The notes beneath the pieces were generated by a model that made no database searches, was not told the DNA's origin, and saw only the letters and a list, made by a program, of their open reading frames with translations. This document shows, piece by piece, positions 8,301 through 17,441 of a DNA stretch of 64,000 bases (positions are counted from its first letter, which is position 1; each line of letters opens with the position of its first letter). Position numbers and translations under genes: made by a program. The stretch is from assembly GCA_036832975.1 (NCBI GenBank), contig DAITQM010000012.1:16004-80003 (forward strand), written 5' to 3'. This DNA is from DAITQM01 sp036832975. GTDB taxonomy: Bacteria; Pseudomonadota; Gammaproteobacteria; Xanthomonadales; Wenzhouxiangellaceae.

Positions 8301-8587
8301 CCACCGATAACACCGGCGACGTCGGCACTATGAAGTGTCTCTCGCGACGGCGCCAAGAACCCCGGGAACGGCCCGCTCGTTTCTCGTTCCCGTTCTTCGT
8401 TCCTTCTTTTCGTTATTCCCGCCTGCCTGTACCCGCACGGCAGACAGGCGCACGCGGGACTCCAGTCAAAACCCGGATTCCGCCACCGAATTTGTGAGTT
8501 GTTGCCGGGATTTTCGAGACATGAAAACGGCAATCACCGAAGATTTCCCAGTACCATAGGCGCCGACCTGCGACCGGCGGTAAGCAG
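8301..8587. other. Convergent intergenic stretch with imperfect hairpin
   Basis: This gap lies between the ATPase (rightward) and the cytochrome b gene (leftward). It holds no convincing reading frame. An imperfect hairpin at 8418-8458 pairs CCCGC with GCGGG and GCCTGT with ACAGGC. It resembles the short palindromic repeats common between genes and could act as a weak bidirectional terminator. Confidence 0.4.
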
Positions 8588-9172
8588 TTAATTCCCGGAC
8601 CGCTTGTATCCGGTCAACATACTTTTGATCAGATTCTCACGATGCAGCCAACTATTGACGAGAACGCCGGCGACGTGTATGACGGCCAGCGTAATTGTGA
8701 TATTAGCTAAAATTTCGTGAATTTCCTCAAGGCTATGGGCGAAGGCTTCCGGGCCTTTTTGGATGAACAACGAAAACGGCCCGCCACCGTCGTGCACGGC
8801 GTAGAGCATCAAGCCCATCGTCGTGGTCGCGAGCAACATCAATAATATGACGACGACCATCGCCCCACCGGCCGGATTGTGGCCGAGGTAGCGCAGCGGG
8901 GCACGGCGGACAAGCGCCGCTAGATAGGCGAATACCGCACGCGGCGGATATACAAAATCGGCGAACCGGGCATGACGCGGCCCGATAAAGCCCCAGACAA
9001 TACGCAGCAGTACCAGTGTGGCGACCGTATAACCCGCCGTGGTGTGCAGCCAGCGGGGCTCGCCTTCGCTGAAGTAGGCGGTCAGTACTGCCGCCACCAG
9101 CAGCCAGTGAAACAACCGCACGAAGCGGTCCCAGACCTTGACTTGTGGAATCTTTGTTTTCATCGGTATCAT
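8588..9172 (-). CDS. Cytochrome b561-like diheme membrane protein
   Basis: Integral membrane protein of 194 residues of the prokaryotic cytochrome b561 / Ni-Fe hydrogenase b-type cytochrome family, which passes electrons between quinones and partner redox proteins. It begins with KVWDRFVRLFHWLL, the typical first-helix signature with a heme-ligand histidine; further histidines lie in WLHTTAGY and in HEILANITITLAVIHVAGV, and four helices are evident. ATG at 9172 follows GAGATG; ATG at 9163 is also possible. No c-type cytochrome partner is adjacent, so its redox partner is unknown. It stands alone and is not part of the hydrogenase locus at 43-57 kb. Confidence 0.82.
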   Translation of the reverse strand: MIPMKTKIPQVKVWDRFVRLFHWLLVAAVLTAYFSEGEPRWLHTTAGYTVATLVLLRIVWGFIGPRHARFADFVYPPRAVFAYLAALVRRAPLRYLGHNPAGGAMVVVILLMLLATTTMGLMLYAVHDGGGPFSLFIQKGPEAFAHSLEEIHEILANITITLAVIHVAGVLVNSWLHRENLIKSMLTGYKRSGN

Positions 9173-9541
9173 GACATCTCGTATTGCAATGCTTTTCTAT
9201 CGGGACATCCCTGTAATTTTGACTCGCCGCATCATCTTCTCATCGGCGGGCCGTGATGGTAAAGCATCCCTCGTTGAAGATTCCATCAAAAATTCGTTTT
9301 TGAAGGTGCTGAGTACTTATTCCCTTGTAAGTGGGCCGCGGCGGGGGGGTTATGGCGACGATGAGTTGATTCCTGAGCCGGAAGGCCCTGGGGTTTTTTT
9401 TCCATACGGCGCGTTCGACCCGGCTGTCGAACAAAATCCCGCTCGCCGAAATCAGACCGTTGCCGCCGACTCCGATGACAGCCGAAGGGCTCTGGTGTAA
9501 AGAGCTGGGTCAAATACGGACCGATATCGGACCACGGCCCC
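9173..9541. other. Intergenic stretch, possible decayed coding remnant
   Basis: This region of about 370 bases separates the cytochrome b gene from the desaturase unit. Short open frames on both strands lack ribosome sites and family features. On the minus strand the frame down to 9240 reads smoothly for about 80 residues from near 9480 but has no good start, so it may be a remnant of a lost gene. Runs of eight or so G/C and T bases interrupt it. Confidence 0.35.
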
Positions 9542-9703
9542 TCACGCTGCGCGGTCGATCGCCGCCGGGGTCAGGGCCACCCGGCGGGCCGCCGCCGGTT
9601 CGGAACATTCGGCGGCGCAGGCGGCGCGGCCACCGAGCAGCGTGAAATCCGCGGCGCCGCAACCGAACAGCAGCACGATCCAGGCGGCGCAGCCGGCGGC
9701 CAT
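9542..9703 (-). CDS. Candidate small membrane or exported protein (53 aa)
   Basis: A short frame starts with ATG at 9703, directly after the desaturase stop (TAAATG), an arrangement that permits translational coupling. The product begins MAAGCAAWIVLLFGCGAADF, a short hydrophobic segment, and contains four cysteines; the C-terminal part is Ala- and Arg-rich. It has no family I recognise. The GC-rich sequence makes chance frames likely, so existence rests on the coupling geometry and the hydrophobic start only. Confidence 0.3.
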   Translation of the reverse strand: MAAGCAAWIVLLFGCGAADFTLLGGRAACAAECSEPAAARRVALTPAAIDRAA

Positions 9704-10774
9704 TTACCGGCAGCGAATGAGTCGATCGTCCCTGATAGCGTTGCCCCGCCACAGATCGGCGAGCGCCGGCCATAGCCCGGCGGCCGTCGATGCCAAGTAC
9801 CAGCGGGGATCGTCCAGGCCGGCGGTCAGCCGCTGATGGGCTGTGGCCAGGTGGTGGTACGGCATGCCGGGAAAGAGGTGGTGGGTGGCGTGGAACCGCA
9901 AGCCGACCGGCGCCCACAATGGCGTCAGCCAGCGTCGCCCCGGGACATCGACCGAGTCGTGGAACTGCTCGATGATCCCCAGCGGCGTGGTGCGGTCGTG
10001 CCGGTAGCGGTGGGCGGCCAGCGTTCTTAGACCATTGAGGACAAAGATGCCGACCAACACGGCATACCAGCACCACAAAATCTTCCACGGCAGCCGGCCG
10101 GCGGCCATCGCGGCGAGCAGCGCCGCGCCCCAGACAAAAGCCGAGGTCTCCTGCCAGCGCCAATGCGGCTCGTCGCGTTCCGCCCGGCCGCGCCGATAAC
10201 GAAAATCGATGGTCAGCGACGAAGCCCGCTCCCAGTTGAAGCGGGCGAGGCGCGGACTGAGCCAGCCGAGCGGTGTCAACAGGACGAAACGGGCCAGGAC
10301 CAGAAACGGCAAGACCAGACTCAACGCCAGATGGCCGATCGTCACCCAGTGCGGCAACCGGCCGAAAGCCAGGTACTCGCCGTCGCCCGCCGTCGCGTAC
10401 ACGCTCTGCTTGTGGTGATGGTTGTGCACACCGCTATAGGTAAACGACGGGGCGAGCAGGGGGATCCCGCAGAGCAGATTCCAGACGATCCGAAAACCCG
10501 GCAGCGCCCCCGGGCGCAGGTGGGCCAGCTCATGGATGAAAATCACAGCCCGGTAGAGGGCCAGAACGGCGACCACCCACAACCCCGCCCATAACGCCCC
10601 GCCAAAAGGCAGCCGGATCAAACCGGCCAGCGCCGCCCAGCCGAGCGCAGCGTGAAACAAAAAATCGCTCCAGTAGATCCGCGGTTGGGGCGTAAACAGA
10701 TCGCGCACCAACTGCCGTGCCTGGACCAGGCGCGGGTCGGCGGGCGGTGCGGTTGTGGTCCTTTCGTCAGCCAT
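9704..10774 (-). CDS. Membrane fatty acid desaturase family protein
   Basis: Di-iron membrane enzyme that introduces double bonds or hydroxyls into acyl chains. The three histidine boxes are present: HELAH (81-85), HNHHH (117-121) and HATHH (295-299), with about four membrane helices between them. At 356 residues it is a normal length for the FA_desaturase family. The extended conserved ends of acyl-CoA delta-9 enzymes are not obvious, so a beta-carotene or sphingolipid-type substrate remains possible. It lies downstream of gyrB on the same strand but has its own promoter-like sequence. A 53-residue frame follows immediately. Confidence 0.85.
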   Translation of the reverse strand: MADERTTTAPPADPRLVQARQLVRDLFTPQPRIYWSDFLFHAALGWAALAGLIRLPFGGALWAGLWVVAVLALYRAVIFIHELAHLRPGALPGFRIVWNLLCGIPLLAPSFTYSGVHNHHHKQSVYATAGDGEYLAFGRLPHWVTIGHLALSLVLPFLVLARFVLLTPLGWLSPRLARFNWERASSLTIDFRYRRGRAERDEPHWRWQETSAFVWGAALLAAMAAGRLPWKILWCWYAVLVGIFVLNGLRTLAAHRYRHDRTTPLGIIEQFHDSVDVPGRRWLTPLWAPVGLRFHATHHLFPGMPYHHLATAHQRLTAGLDDPRWYLASTAAGLWPALADLWRGNAIRDDRLIRCR

Positions 10775-10824
10775 GTTACAGGTCTGTTAGGTTTTTTATC
10801 TAATTAAAGCGCGGCGCGATTGAC

Positions 10825-10847
10825 TTTATAGCATAGTTTAACTAAAC
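10825..10847 (-). promoter_or_regulatory. Extended -10 promoter of the desaturase gene with inverted repeat
   Basis: On the minus strand TGCTATAAA forms an extended -10 (hexamer 10830-10825), about 50 bases before the desaturase ATG. Next to it GTTTAGTTAAAC (10847-10836) is an inverted repeat that overlaps the gyrB stop codon and could be an operator. No good -35 is seen, which fits the extended -10 type. Confidence 0.45.
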
Positions 10848-13259
10848 ATCGAGATTGGCGACATTGAGCGCGTTGCTCTCGATAAATTCGCGGCGCGGTT
10901 CGACTTCATCGCCCATCAGGGTGCTGAAGATCTGGTCGGCGGCGACGGCGTCCTCGATCGTCACTTGCAACAGGCGGCGCGTTTCGGGGTTGACCGTGGT
11001 CTCCCATAATTGTTCCGGGTTCATTTCGCCGAGGCCTTTGAAACGGGTGATCGTCAGGCCTTTGCGGCTTTCGCCGAGCAGCCAGTCCCAAACTTCGGAG
11101 AACGCCGTCACCTCCCGGCGCGCGCTGCCGCGGACGATATAAGCTCCGGTTTGCAACAGGCCGTGCAAGCGGCCGGCAAGATCGGCCAGCAGGCGGCCTT
11201 CGGGAGTTTCGAAAAAATCCAGCCCGATCGCATGATCGTACGCCAAGCCGTGTTGATGCTGGCGGAGCACCAGACGGCTCTCGTCGATCCACGCCTCGTA
11301 GCGGCTACGCTCGGGGTGTTGATTCAGGCGACCGGTCAACTCGGCCAGCCAATCGGCATCCGGTGCCGTGCCGCTGAAACCGCGGATATCGAGCAGTTGC
11401 CGCAAAAATTCCAGGTGGTAGCGGCGGCCCAGACGCTCGATCAACAACAACGCCGAATGGTACTGGCGCAGGAGTTGTTCGAGCGCCGGTCCGGCCAGCG
11501 CCGCGGACCCGGCCACGGCGGAAGCGGTCGATTCGGTGCCGGGGGCGAAATGCAATTCCGTGCCGTCGATCGCCCGCTTGAGCAGGAATTCGTCGAGTTC
11601 GGCCTGGTCTTTCAGATAATATTCGGCCTTGCCGGACTTGACCTTGTACAACGGCGGCTGGCTGATGTAAATATGGCCGCGTTCGATCAGTTCCCGCATC
11701 TGGCGGTAGAAAAACGTCAGCAGCAGCGTCCGGATGTGCGAACCGTCGACATCGGCATCGGTCATGATGATGATGCGGTGGTAACGCAGGCGGTCGGGCT
11801 GGTATTCCTCCTTGCCGATCCCGCAACCCAGCGCCGTGATCAGCGTGCCGACCTCGGCGGAGGACAGCATCTTGTCGAAACGCGCTTTTTCGACATTGAG
11901 AATCTTGCCCTTGAGCGGCAGCACGGCCTGAAACCTGCGGTTGCGACCCTGCTTGGCCGAACCGCCGGCGGAATCGCCCTCGACGATGAACAGCTCGCTT
12001 TGCGCCGGATCTTTTTCCTGGCAATCGGCGAGCTTGCCCGGCAGACCGGCGATGTCCATGATGCCTTTGCGCCGCGTCATTTCGCGCGCCTTGCGCGCCG
12101 CTTCGCGGGCCCGCGCCGCCTCGATCACTTTCGAGACGATCGCCTTGGCTTCGGCGGGGTGTTCCAGAAGAAAGGTTTGCAGGAATTCGGCAACCGCCGA
12201 TTCGACCGCCGGCCGGACTTCCGACGACACCAGTTTGTCTTTGGTCTGCGACGAAAACTTCGGGTCCGGCGCTTTGACCGAGAGCACGGCGATCATGCCT
12301 TCGCGGCAATCGTCACCGCCCAGCGTCACTTTGTGCTTCTTTAAAAACCCCTCGTTTTCGATGTACTGATGCAAGGTGCGGGTCAACGCCGCGCGGAAGC
12401 CGGCAAGATGCGTCCCGCCGTCGCGCTGCGGGATATTGTTGGTGTAACAGAACGTGCTTTCCTGGTAAGCGTCGGTCCAGCGCAATGCCGCCTCGACGGT
12501 GATCGCCCCGACTTCGCTTTGAAAATAACACACGGTCGGATGCAACGGTGTCTTGCTGCGGCTCAAGAATTCGACGAACGAACGGATACCGCCCTCGAAC
12601 TCGAAAACATCGCTTTTACCGCTGCGTTCGTCACTGAGTTCGATCCGGACACCGGAATTCAAAAACGACAGCTCGCGCAAACGGCTGGCCAAAAGATCGT
12701 AGTGGAATTCGGTATCGCTGAAAATCGTCCGGCTCGGCAAGAAGCGGATTTCCGTGCCCGTCCCATCGGCCTCGGCGGCCGGGCGGAGCGGCGCCTGTGG
12801 TTCGCCCAGCCGGTAATGCTGGACCCAAAGGTGGCCCTGACGGCGGATTTTGAGGTCGAGCTGTTCCGACAGGGCGTTGACCACCGAGACCCCGACGCCG
12901 TGTAACCCGCCGGACACTTTGTAGGAGTGGGTATCGAACTTGCCGCCGGCGTGGAGCACCGTCATGATGACTTCCGCCGCCGAACGCCCCTCCTCGGGAT
13001 GGAGATCGACCGGGATACCGCGGCCGTTGTCGGTGACCGTGACCGCGCCGTCGCCGTGAATCACCACCTGAATCCGGTCGCAATGGCCAGCGAGGGCCTC
13101 GTCGATCGAGTTATCGACGACTTCGAAGACCATATGGTGCAGGCCGGTGCCGTCATCGGTATCGCCGATGTACATACCGGGGCGTTTACGGACCGCATCC
13201 AGGCCTTTCAGAACCTTGATGTCGGTCGATTCATAGTGACTCGGGGGTTTGGGTGTCAT
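10842..13259 (-). CDS. gyrB: DNA gyrase subunit B
   Basis: ATPase subunit of type II topoisomerase, which introduces negative supercoils. The 805 residues include the GHKL ATPase domain starting SIKVLKGLDAVRKRPGMYIG-like, DNSIDEALAGH with the catalytic Glu, the transducer, and the TOPRIM region with EGDSAGG and DADVDGSHIRTLLLTF. A C-terminal GLGEMNP segment completes the E. coli-like long form (804 aa). It is the last gene of the dnaA-dnaN-recF-gyrB order, with 116 bases between it and recF. Confidence 0.98.
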   Translation of the reverse strand: MTPKPPSHYESTDIKVLKGLDAVRKRPGMYIGDTDDGTGLHHMVFEVVDNSIDEALAGHCDRIQVVIHGDGAVTVTDNGRGIPVDLHPEEGRSAAEVIMTVLHAGGKFDTHSYKVSGGLHGVGVSVVNALSEQLDLKIRRQGHLWVQHYRLGEPQAPLRPAAEADGTGTEIRFLPSRTIFSDTEFHYDLLASRLRELSFLNSGVRIELSDERSGKSDVFEFEGGIRSFVEFLSRSKTPLHPTVCYFQSEVGAITVEAALRWTDAYQESTFCYTNNIPQRDGGTHLAGFRAALTRTLHQYIENEGFLKKHKVTLGGDDCREGMIAVLSVKAPDPKFSSQTKDKLVSSEVRPAVESAVAEFLQTFLLEHPAEAKAIVSKVIEAARAREAARKAREMTRRKGIMDIAGLPGKLADCQEKDPAQSELFIVEGDSAGGSAKQGRNRRFQAVLPLKGKILNVEKARFDKMLSSAEVGTLITALGCGIGKEEYQPDRLRYHRIIIMTDADVDGSHIRTLLLTFFYRQMRELIERGHIYISQPPLYKVKSGKAEYYLKDQAELDEFLLKRAIDGTELHFAPGTESTASAVAGSAALAGPALEQLLRQYHSALLLIERLGRRYHLEFLRQLLDIRGFSGTAPDADWLAELTGRLNQHPERSRYEAWIDESRLVLRQHQHGLAYDHAIGLDFFETPEGRLLADLAGRLHGLLQTGAYIVRGSARREVTAFSEVWDWLLGESRKGLTITRFKGLGEMNPEQLWETTVNPETRRLLQVTIEDAVAADQIFSTLMGDEVEPRREFIESNALNVANLDV

Positions 13260-13375
13260 CGCCGGAAGGGGCTGTCAAAAAAAGTCTCGACCGTCCTGCC
13301 CCCGGCCGATCGGAGATCGCCGGCGAGCGGGCGTGGCGGATCGGGTCACAAGTCGCCTCGAAACGAGACGACGAA

Positions 13376-14455
13376 TTATACCACCCGTTGCACCCGTCCT
13401 TGTTCCACGTGAAACCGGGCGTGCTCACCGAGTGCGTCATCCAGTGCGGCGGGCCAGTCCGCCGCGGTCAGCCAGAACTGCAAGCCACTGCCTTTGAGCC
13501 AGGTGAGGATCCGCTCCTGGTGAGCCCGATCCAACTCGGCCAGCGGGTCGTCGATGAGCACCAGTGGGGGGTAAGCGCAGCGCTTTCGCCACAACTCAAG
13601 CTGGGTGAGCAGCAGCAGTAAGGCCGCCAATTTCTGTTGGCCACGAGACAATTCATTGTGGGCCGGGTGCGGACCGGACAAAATCGCCAGCTCATCGCGG
13701 TGCGCCCCCTGGCGGAGATGGCCATAACGTCGATCGCGGTCGCGACCGGAACGGAGCGCCTCAATGACCGAACCATTCTCCGGCCAACCGCGGCGGAGCG
13801 CCAGGTGCAGCCCGGATAGCCCTGGAGCGATGTGTTGGACCAGGTGGAGCAGCGCCGCCGCCAGGCATTCGACATACGCGGCCCGCGATGCATGCAGCCG
13901 CTCGGCCAGCGGCGCCAATGCCTGGGCCAGGCTGTCGAGCGTCCGCTCCTGACTGCCGGTCCGCAGGGCGTGGTTGTATTGACGCAAGGCCCGCTCGTGT
14001 TGCTGCCACAGCCCGAGAAAATCCGGTTCCACGTGGAACAGTCCCCAATCGAGATAACGCCGCCGGAGGCGGGGGCCACCGCTGATCAGCAAGTGCAGGT
14101 CGGGTTCGATCACCGCCAGCGGTAGATGCTGGGACAATTCAACAAGCTGGCGGCACTCGTGGCCATCGAGGCGGGCTTTCCAGCCCGCCGGGGTGCGTTC
14201 CAGACCGAGCCTGACACGGCCGCGTGGACTTTCGCGTTCAATCACCACACGAAAACCAGGGGCGCCGTGGGTAATGCAGTCGGCGGCCCGGTGGGTGCGA
14301 AAGGAGCGGCCCCGACCGAGTAGTGCGATGGCCTCGATGAGACTGGTCTTGCCGGCCCCGTTCGGACCGAGCAGCAGATTGGCACCAGTGCCGGGTGTCA
14401 GGTCCAGAGGTTGAAGATTACGGAAGGAATCGATTCGTAAACGGCGGATAGCCAT
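13376..14455 (-). CDS. recF: DNA replication and repair protein RecF
   Basis: SMC-like ATPase that helps load RecA at single-strand gaps and replication forks. The Walker A motif GPNGAGKTSL is near residue 31, the signature LSRGQQKLAALLLLL lies in the C-terminal third, and Walker B is the LVLIDDPLAELD segment. The 359 residues match the usual length (E. coli 357). It sits 43 bases after dnaN, in the classical origin gene order. No strong ribosome site precedes the ATG at 14455, so it may depend on translation of dnaN. Confidence 0.96.
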   Translation of the reverse strand: MAIRRLRIDSFRNLQPLDLTPGTGANLLLGPNGAGKTSLIEAIALLGRGRSFRTHRAADCITHGAPGFRVVIERESPRGRVRLGLERTPAGWKARLDGHECRQLVELSQHLPLAVIEPDLHLLISGGPRLRRRYLDWGLFHVEPDFLGLWQQHERALRQYNHALRTGSQERTLDSLAQALAPLAERLHASRAAYVECLAAALLHLVQHIAPGLSGLHLALRRGWPENGSVIEALRSGRDRDRRYGHLRQGAHRDELAILSGPHPAHNELSRGQQKLAALLLLLTQLELWRKRCAYPPLVLIDDPLAELDRAHQERILTWLKGSGLQFWLTAADWPAALDDALGEHARFHVEQGRVQRVV

Positions 14456-14498
14456 GCCCGTGGGGTAAGTCGCCGCCGCGCAACGTCGGCGGCCGGGG

Positions 14499-15599
14499 TT
14501 AGAGTTTAAGTGGCATAATCACGTGTCGGGTCTGCTCGCTGCCGCTTTCGGTTAACAGGCAACTGCTGTTAGCGTCACGTAACGCGATTTGTACCATATT
14601 GCCTTCGAGGGCCTGCAGCGCGTCCATCAGATAAATCACATTGAATCCGACCGAGAGCTTGTCCAGCGCGTGGTCGGCCTCGATTTCGTCCACGGCTTCT
14701 TCATGCTGCGGGTTGTGCGCGATAATCCGGATGCTTCCTGGCGAAAAATCCATTCGAACCCCGCGATATTTCTCGTTCGACAAAATCGAGGCGCGGTAGA
14801 GCGCATCGTGCAGCACCCGCCGGTCGGCCTGGATCAGCTTGTCGTTGCCGAGGGGCAATACCGCTTCGTAATCGGGATAACGGGCATCGATCAGCTTGCT
14901 GGTCAACACTAGGTGATTTTTGACCAGGTGTAGATGGTTTTTGGCAACCCCGAGTTGAACCTCGCCGTCCCCGCCGTCGAGCATGCGTTGAATCTCGATG
15001 ACCGCCTTGCGCGGCACGATCGCTTGGCTTAAATCGCCGGTGAAACGCGCGTCGGACAGATCCGAAATCACCATCCGGTGGCCATCGGTGGCCACGGCGC
15101 GCAGCCGCCCTTCGCCCAGTTCGAGCAACAAGCCGTTCAGGTAATAGCGGACGTCCTGGTGGCCCATCGCGAAAGCGGATCGTTCGAGCAATGCCCGCAG
15201 ATCGCGATCCGGCAGATTCCAATCATGGAGTTCCTCGACTTGAATGGGGGAAGGAAACTCGTCCGCCGGCAGCGTGCTCAAGGTGAACCGGCTGCGTCCG
15301 CACGAAGCCGTCAGCCGGTCGTCTTCGAAGGCCATTTTGATGGTCGAACCTTCAGGCAGGGCACGACAGATATCGAACAGCTTACGTGCCGGGACCGTCG
15401 TAATACCGGTTTTATCGACCTGCGCCGGCAAGCGGGCGGTCATCTCGAGCTCCATATCGGTCGCCGTCAAGATCAACTGGTCTTTTTCGACGCGCAGCAG
15501 AAAATTGGCCAATACGGCAAGGGTTTGTTTCCGTTCAACCACCCCGACGAGCAAATTGAGCGCCGGCAGAATAATGTCGTGATCGACCTGGATTTTCAT
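14499..15599 (-). CDS. dnaN: DNA polymerase III sliding clamp (beta subunit)
   Basis: Forms the ring-shaped dimer that tethers DNA polymerase III to DNA. The 366 residues match the family exactly (E. coli 366) and end in RHVIMPLKL, the usual C-terminal strand (E. coli ends MPMRL). The start at 15599 is preceded by AGAGG about ten bases upstream. It follows dnaA but is separated from it by about 250 bases that look like the origin, so it may have its own promoter there. Confidence 0.98.
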   Translation of the reverse strand: MKIQVDHDIILPALNLLVGVVERKQTLAVLANFLLRVEKDQLILTATDMELEMTARLPAQVDKTGITTVPARKLFDICRALPEGSTIKMAFEDDRLTASCGRSRFTLSTLPADEFPSPIQVEELHDWNLPDRDLRALLERSAFAMGHQDVRYYLNGLLLELGEGRLRAVATDGHRMVISDLSDARFTGDLSQAIVPRKAVIEIQRMLDGGDGEVQLGVAKNHLHLVKNHLVLTSKLIDARYPDYEAVLPLGNDKLIQADRRVLHDALYRASILSNEKYRGVRMDFSPGSIRIIAHNPQHEEAVDEIEADHALDKLSVGFNVIYLMDALQALEGNMVQIALRDANSSCLLTESGSEQTRHVIMPLKL

Positions 15600-15738
15600 T
15601 ATTGATAACCTCTTAAATCAATACACAATAGTAATAAGCAACCGGCACACATTGAGTAAGAATCAATTTTTTAATAAAATCAAATAGTTATTGTTCATTA
15701 CGTCGATGAAATACACGGTGCGCAAGCCGTACGGTGGT

Positions 15739-15747
15739 TGTGGATAA
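15739..15747 (-). promoter_or_regulatory. DnaA box
   Basis: TGTGGATAA is the complement of the perfect consensus TTATCCACA. It lies beside the AT-rich part of the dnaA/dnaN gap and may serve initiation, dnaA/dnaN control, or both. Confidence 0.7.
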
Positions 15748-15797
15748 CGGGTTGATCGTCGAGATGATGGTCGGGTTGAAGGTTAGACGCGGTCATT

Positions 15798-15806
15798 TTA
15801 TCCACA
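15798..15806 (+). promoter_or_regulatory. DnaA box
   Basis: TTATCCACA is a perfect R1-type DnaA box 43 bases downstream of the dnaA stop codon, about 50 bases from the second box and in the opposite orientation. Confidence 0.7.
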
Positions 15807-15848
15807 AACTCTCTACTGCGAAAAGAGCAACACGTCCACCGGGTGGGT

Positions 15849-17147
15849 CTACCCGGTCAGTTCACGGAGCAGGCGGGCGTGATCCTCGCGAATCGCGGCG
15901 TCGCTGTTACACAAACGGTTTATGGTCCGGCAAGCGTGCAGTACGGTCGTGTGGTCGCGACCGCCGAACGCTTCCCCGATTTCCGGCAGACTGTGTCGGG
16001 TCAGCTCCTTGACCAGGGTCATCGCCATTTGCCGGGGACGCGCCACCGATCGCGTCCGGCGTTTGGATAAAAGATCGATGACTCGGAGTTGGTAATAGCC
16101 GGCGACGACTTTTTGAATCTGCTCGACCGTGACGGTCCGTTCATGGACCGCCAGCAAGTCACGCAAGGCCTCACGGGCATAGTTGACGTCCAGTGGGCGA
16201 CCGCTGAAGCGGGCGTTGGCGATCAGCGAATTGAGCGCCCCTTCGAGTTCCCGGACATTGGTTTTGACCGCCGTGGCCACCAACTCGGCGACTGCCAGCG
16301 GTAAATTGACGCTGCGTTCGGCGGCCTTGGTCAGCAAGATCGCCACGCGAGTTTCGTAATCGGGTGGTTCGACCGCCACCACCAAGCCCCAGCCGAAACG
16401 GGATCGGAGCCGGGCTTCGATCCCTTCGATTTCTTTCGGATACCGGTCGCAGGTCAAGATGATCTGCTGGCGGCCTTCGAGCAGGGCGTTGAAGGTATGG
16501 AAAAACTCCTCCTGCGAGCGATCCTTCTTGGAAAAGAACTGGATGTCGTCGATCAACAGCGCATCCATCGAGCGGTACCATTGTTTGAAACGGTCAATCG
16601 AATCGCGCCTTAAAGCCTGGATCATGTCGTTGACGAAGCGTTCGGCGTGCAGGTACAACACCCGCATCGCAGGAAACTGCGCGACCAGCTCATGGCCGAC
16701 GGCATGCAGTAGGTGAGTCTTGCCGAGCCCGGTCCCGCCGTAGATCAAAAAAGGGTTGTTGCCGGGATCACCCGGCTTTTGCGCCACCAGGCGGGCCGCC
16801 GCGTGGGCCATTTCGTTGGATTTGCCCTGGACGAAATTGCGGAAATAGAACCGTTCGTCCAGCCCGTGGGCGATACTGCTCGCTTGCCGCTCGCTGTCCG
16901 GCACGACCGGCTGCAAGACGACGCGAACCGATCCCGAGCCGGGCTGCAAAGCGTTGAGCGCTTCACCGAGCAGCGCGGCGTAACGCTCGTTGACTTGTTC
17001 GCGGACGAACTCGTTCGGGGCGATCAATAACCACTGTCCGCCGTGCTCATCGAGGCGAAGCGGACGCAGCCAGGTTTCGATGTCGCGCGGCGGAACCTGG
17101 CGCTCAAGCCGGGCCAGGCAGCGATTCCAGATTTCTTTCAAGCTCAT
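15849..17147 (-). CDS. dnaA: Chromosomal replication initiator protein DnaA
   Basis: AAA+ initiator that binds DnaA boxes and opens the origin. The sequence shows domain I (LKEIWNRCLARLERQVPP), a short domain II, the ATPase with GGTGLGKTHLLHAVG, DALLIDDIQF and the sensor segment, and the C-terminal box-binding signature FGGRDHTTVLHACRTI. The start MSLKEIW at 17147 aligns with E. coli DnaA and gives 432 residues; ATGs at 17159 and 17180 would lengthen it by 4 or 11. It is transcribed away from rpmH, the usual divergent arrangement. Confidence 0.97.
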   Translation of the reverse strand: MSLKEIWNRCLARLERQVPPRDIETWLRPLRLDEHGGQWLLIAPNEFVREQVNERYAALLGEALNALQPGSGSVRVVLQPVVPDSERQASSIAHGLDERFYFRNFVQGKSNEMAHAAARLVAQKPGDPGNNPFLIYGGTGLGKTHLLHAVGHELVAQFPAMRVLYLHAERFVNDMIQALRRDSIDRFKQWYRSMDALLIDDIQFFSKKDRSQEEFFHTFNALLEGRQQIILTCDRYPKEIEGIEARLRSRFGWGLVVAVEPPDYETRVAILLTKAAERSVNLPLAVAELVATAVKTNVRELEGALNSLIANARFSGRPLDVNYAREALRDLLAVHERTVTVEQIQKVVAGYYQLRVIDLLSKRRTRSVARPRQMAMTLVKELTRHSLPEIGEAFGGRDHTTVLHACRTINRLCNSDAAIREDHARLLRELTG

Positions 17148-17301
17148 GGCTCCATTCATTTCACCCGGGATGTTTTTCACCAGAGGGTTTGACCGGATGG
17201 TTTGATCCCGGGGCCGAGTTCATCCCCGGGCCGTTGACCCGGCGGGCACCGGCAGATTATCATGTCGAGTTCATTCGCCGCAGTGTATCGAAAAGATCGT
17301 C

Positions 17302-17436
17302 ATGAAACGGACCTATCAACCCAGTAAGCTGAAACGGGCGCGGAGACACGGTTTCCGGGCGCGCATGGCCACCCGCGGAGGCCGCCAAGTGTTGTCCGCC
17401 CGGCGGGCGCGGGGCCGAAAGCGGCTGACCCCGTAG
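17302..17436 (+). CDS. rpmH: 50S ribosomal protein L34
   Basis: A 44-residue, Arg/Lys-rich large-subunit protein beginning MKRTYQPSKLKRARRHGF, the universal L34 signature, and ending in a basic tail. It is followed six bases later by rnpA, as in nearly all bacteria. The roughly 150 bases between it and dnaA should hold both divergent promoters; no clear consensus hexamers were identified there. Confidence 0.97.
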   Translation: MKRTYQPSKLKRARRHGFRARMATRGGRQVLSARRARGRKRLTP

Positions 17437-17441
17437 GGTTA

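Larger units (their letters stand above)
15600..15848. other. Probable chromosomal replication origin (oriC)
   Basis: The gap between dnaA and dnaN has a markedly AT-rich half (about 15600-15715) in an otherwise GC-rich window, suited to be the unwinding element, and two perfect 9-base DnaA boxes at 15739-15747 and 15798-15806 next to it. The boxes face opposite ways. Few other boxes are recognisable, so the functional origin might also use degenerate sites or extend elsewhere. GC skew would test this. Confidence 0.65.

Noticed and set aside
9510..10163. 217-residue Arg-rich frame within the desaturase
   Set aside because: Out-of-frame reading of the desaturase gene with extreme Arg/Pro content.
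11010..12344. 444-residue plus-strand frame opposite gyrB
   Set aside because: Antisense shadow of gyrB.
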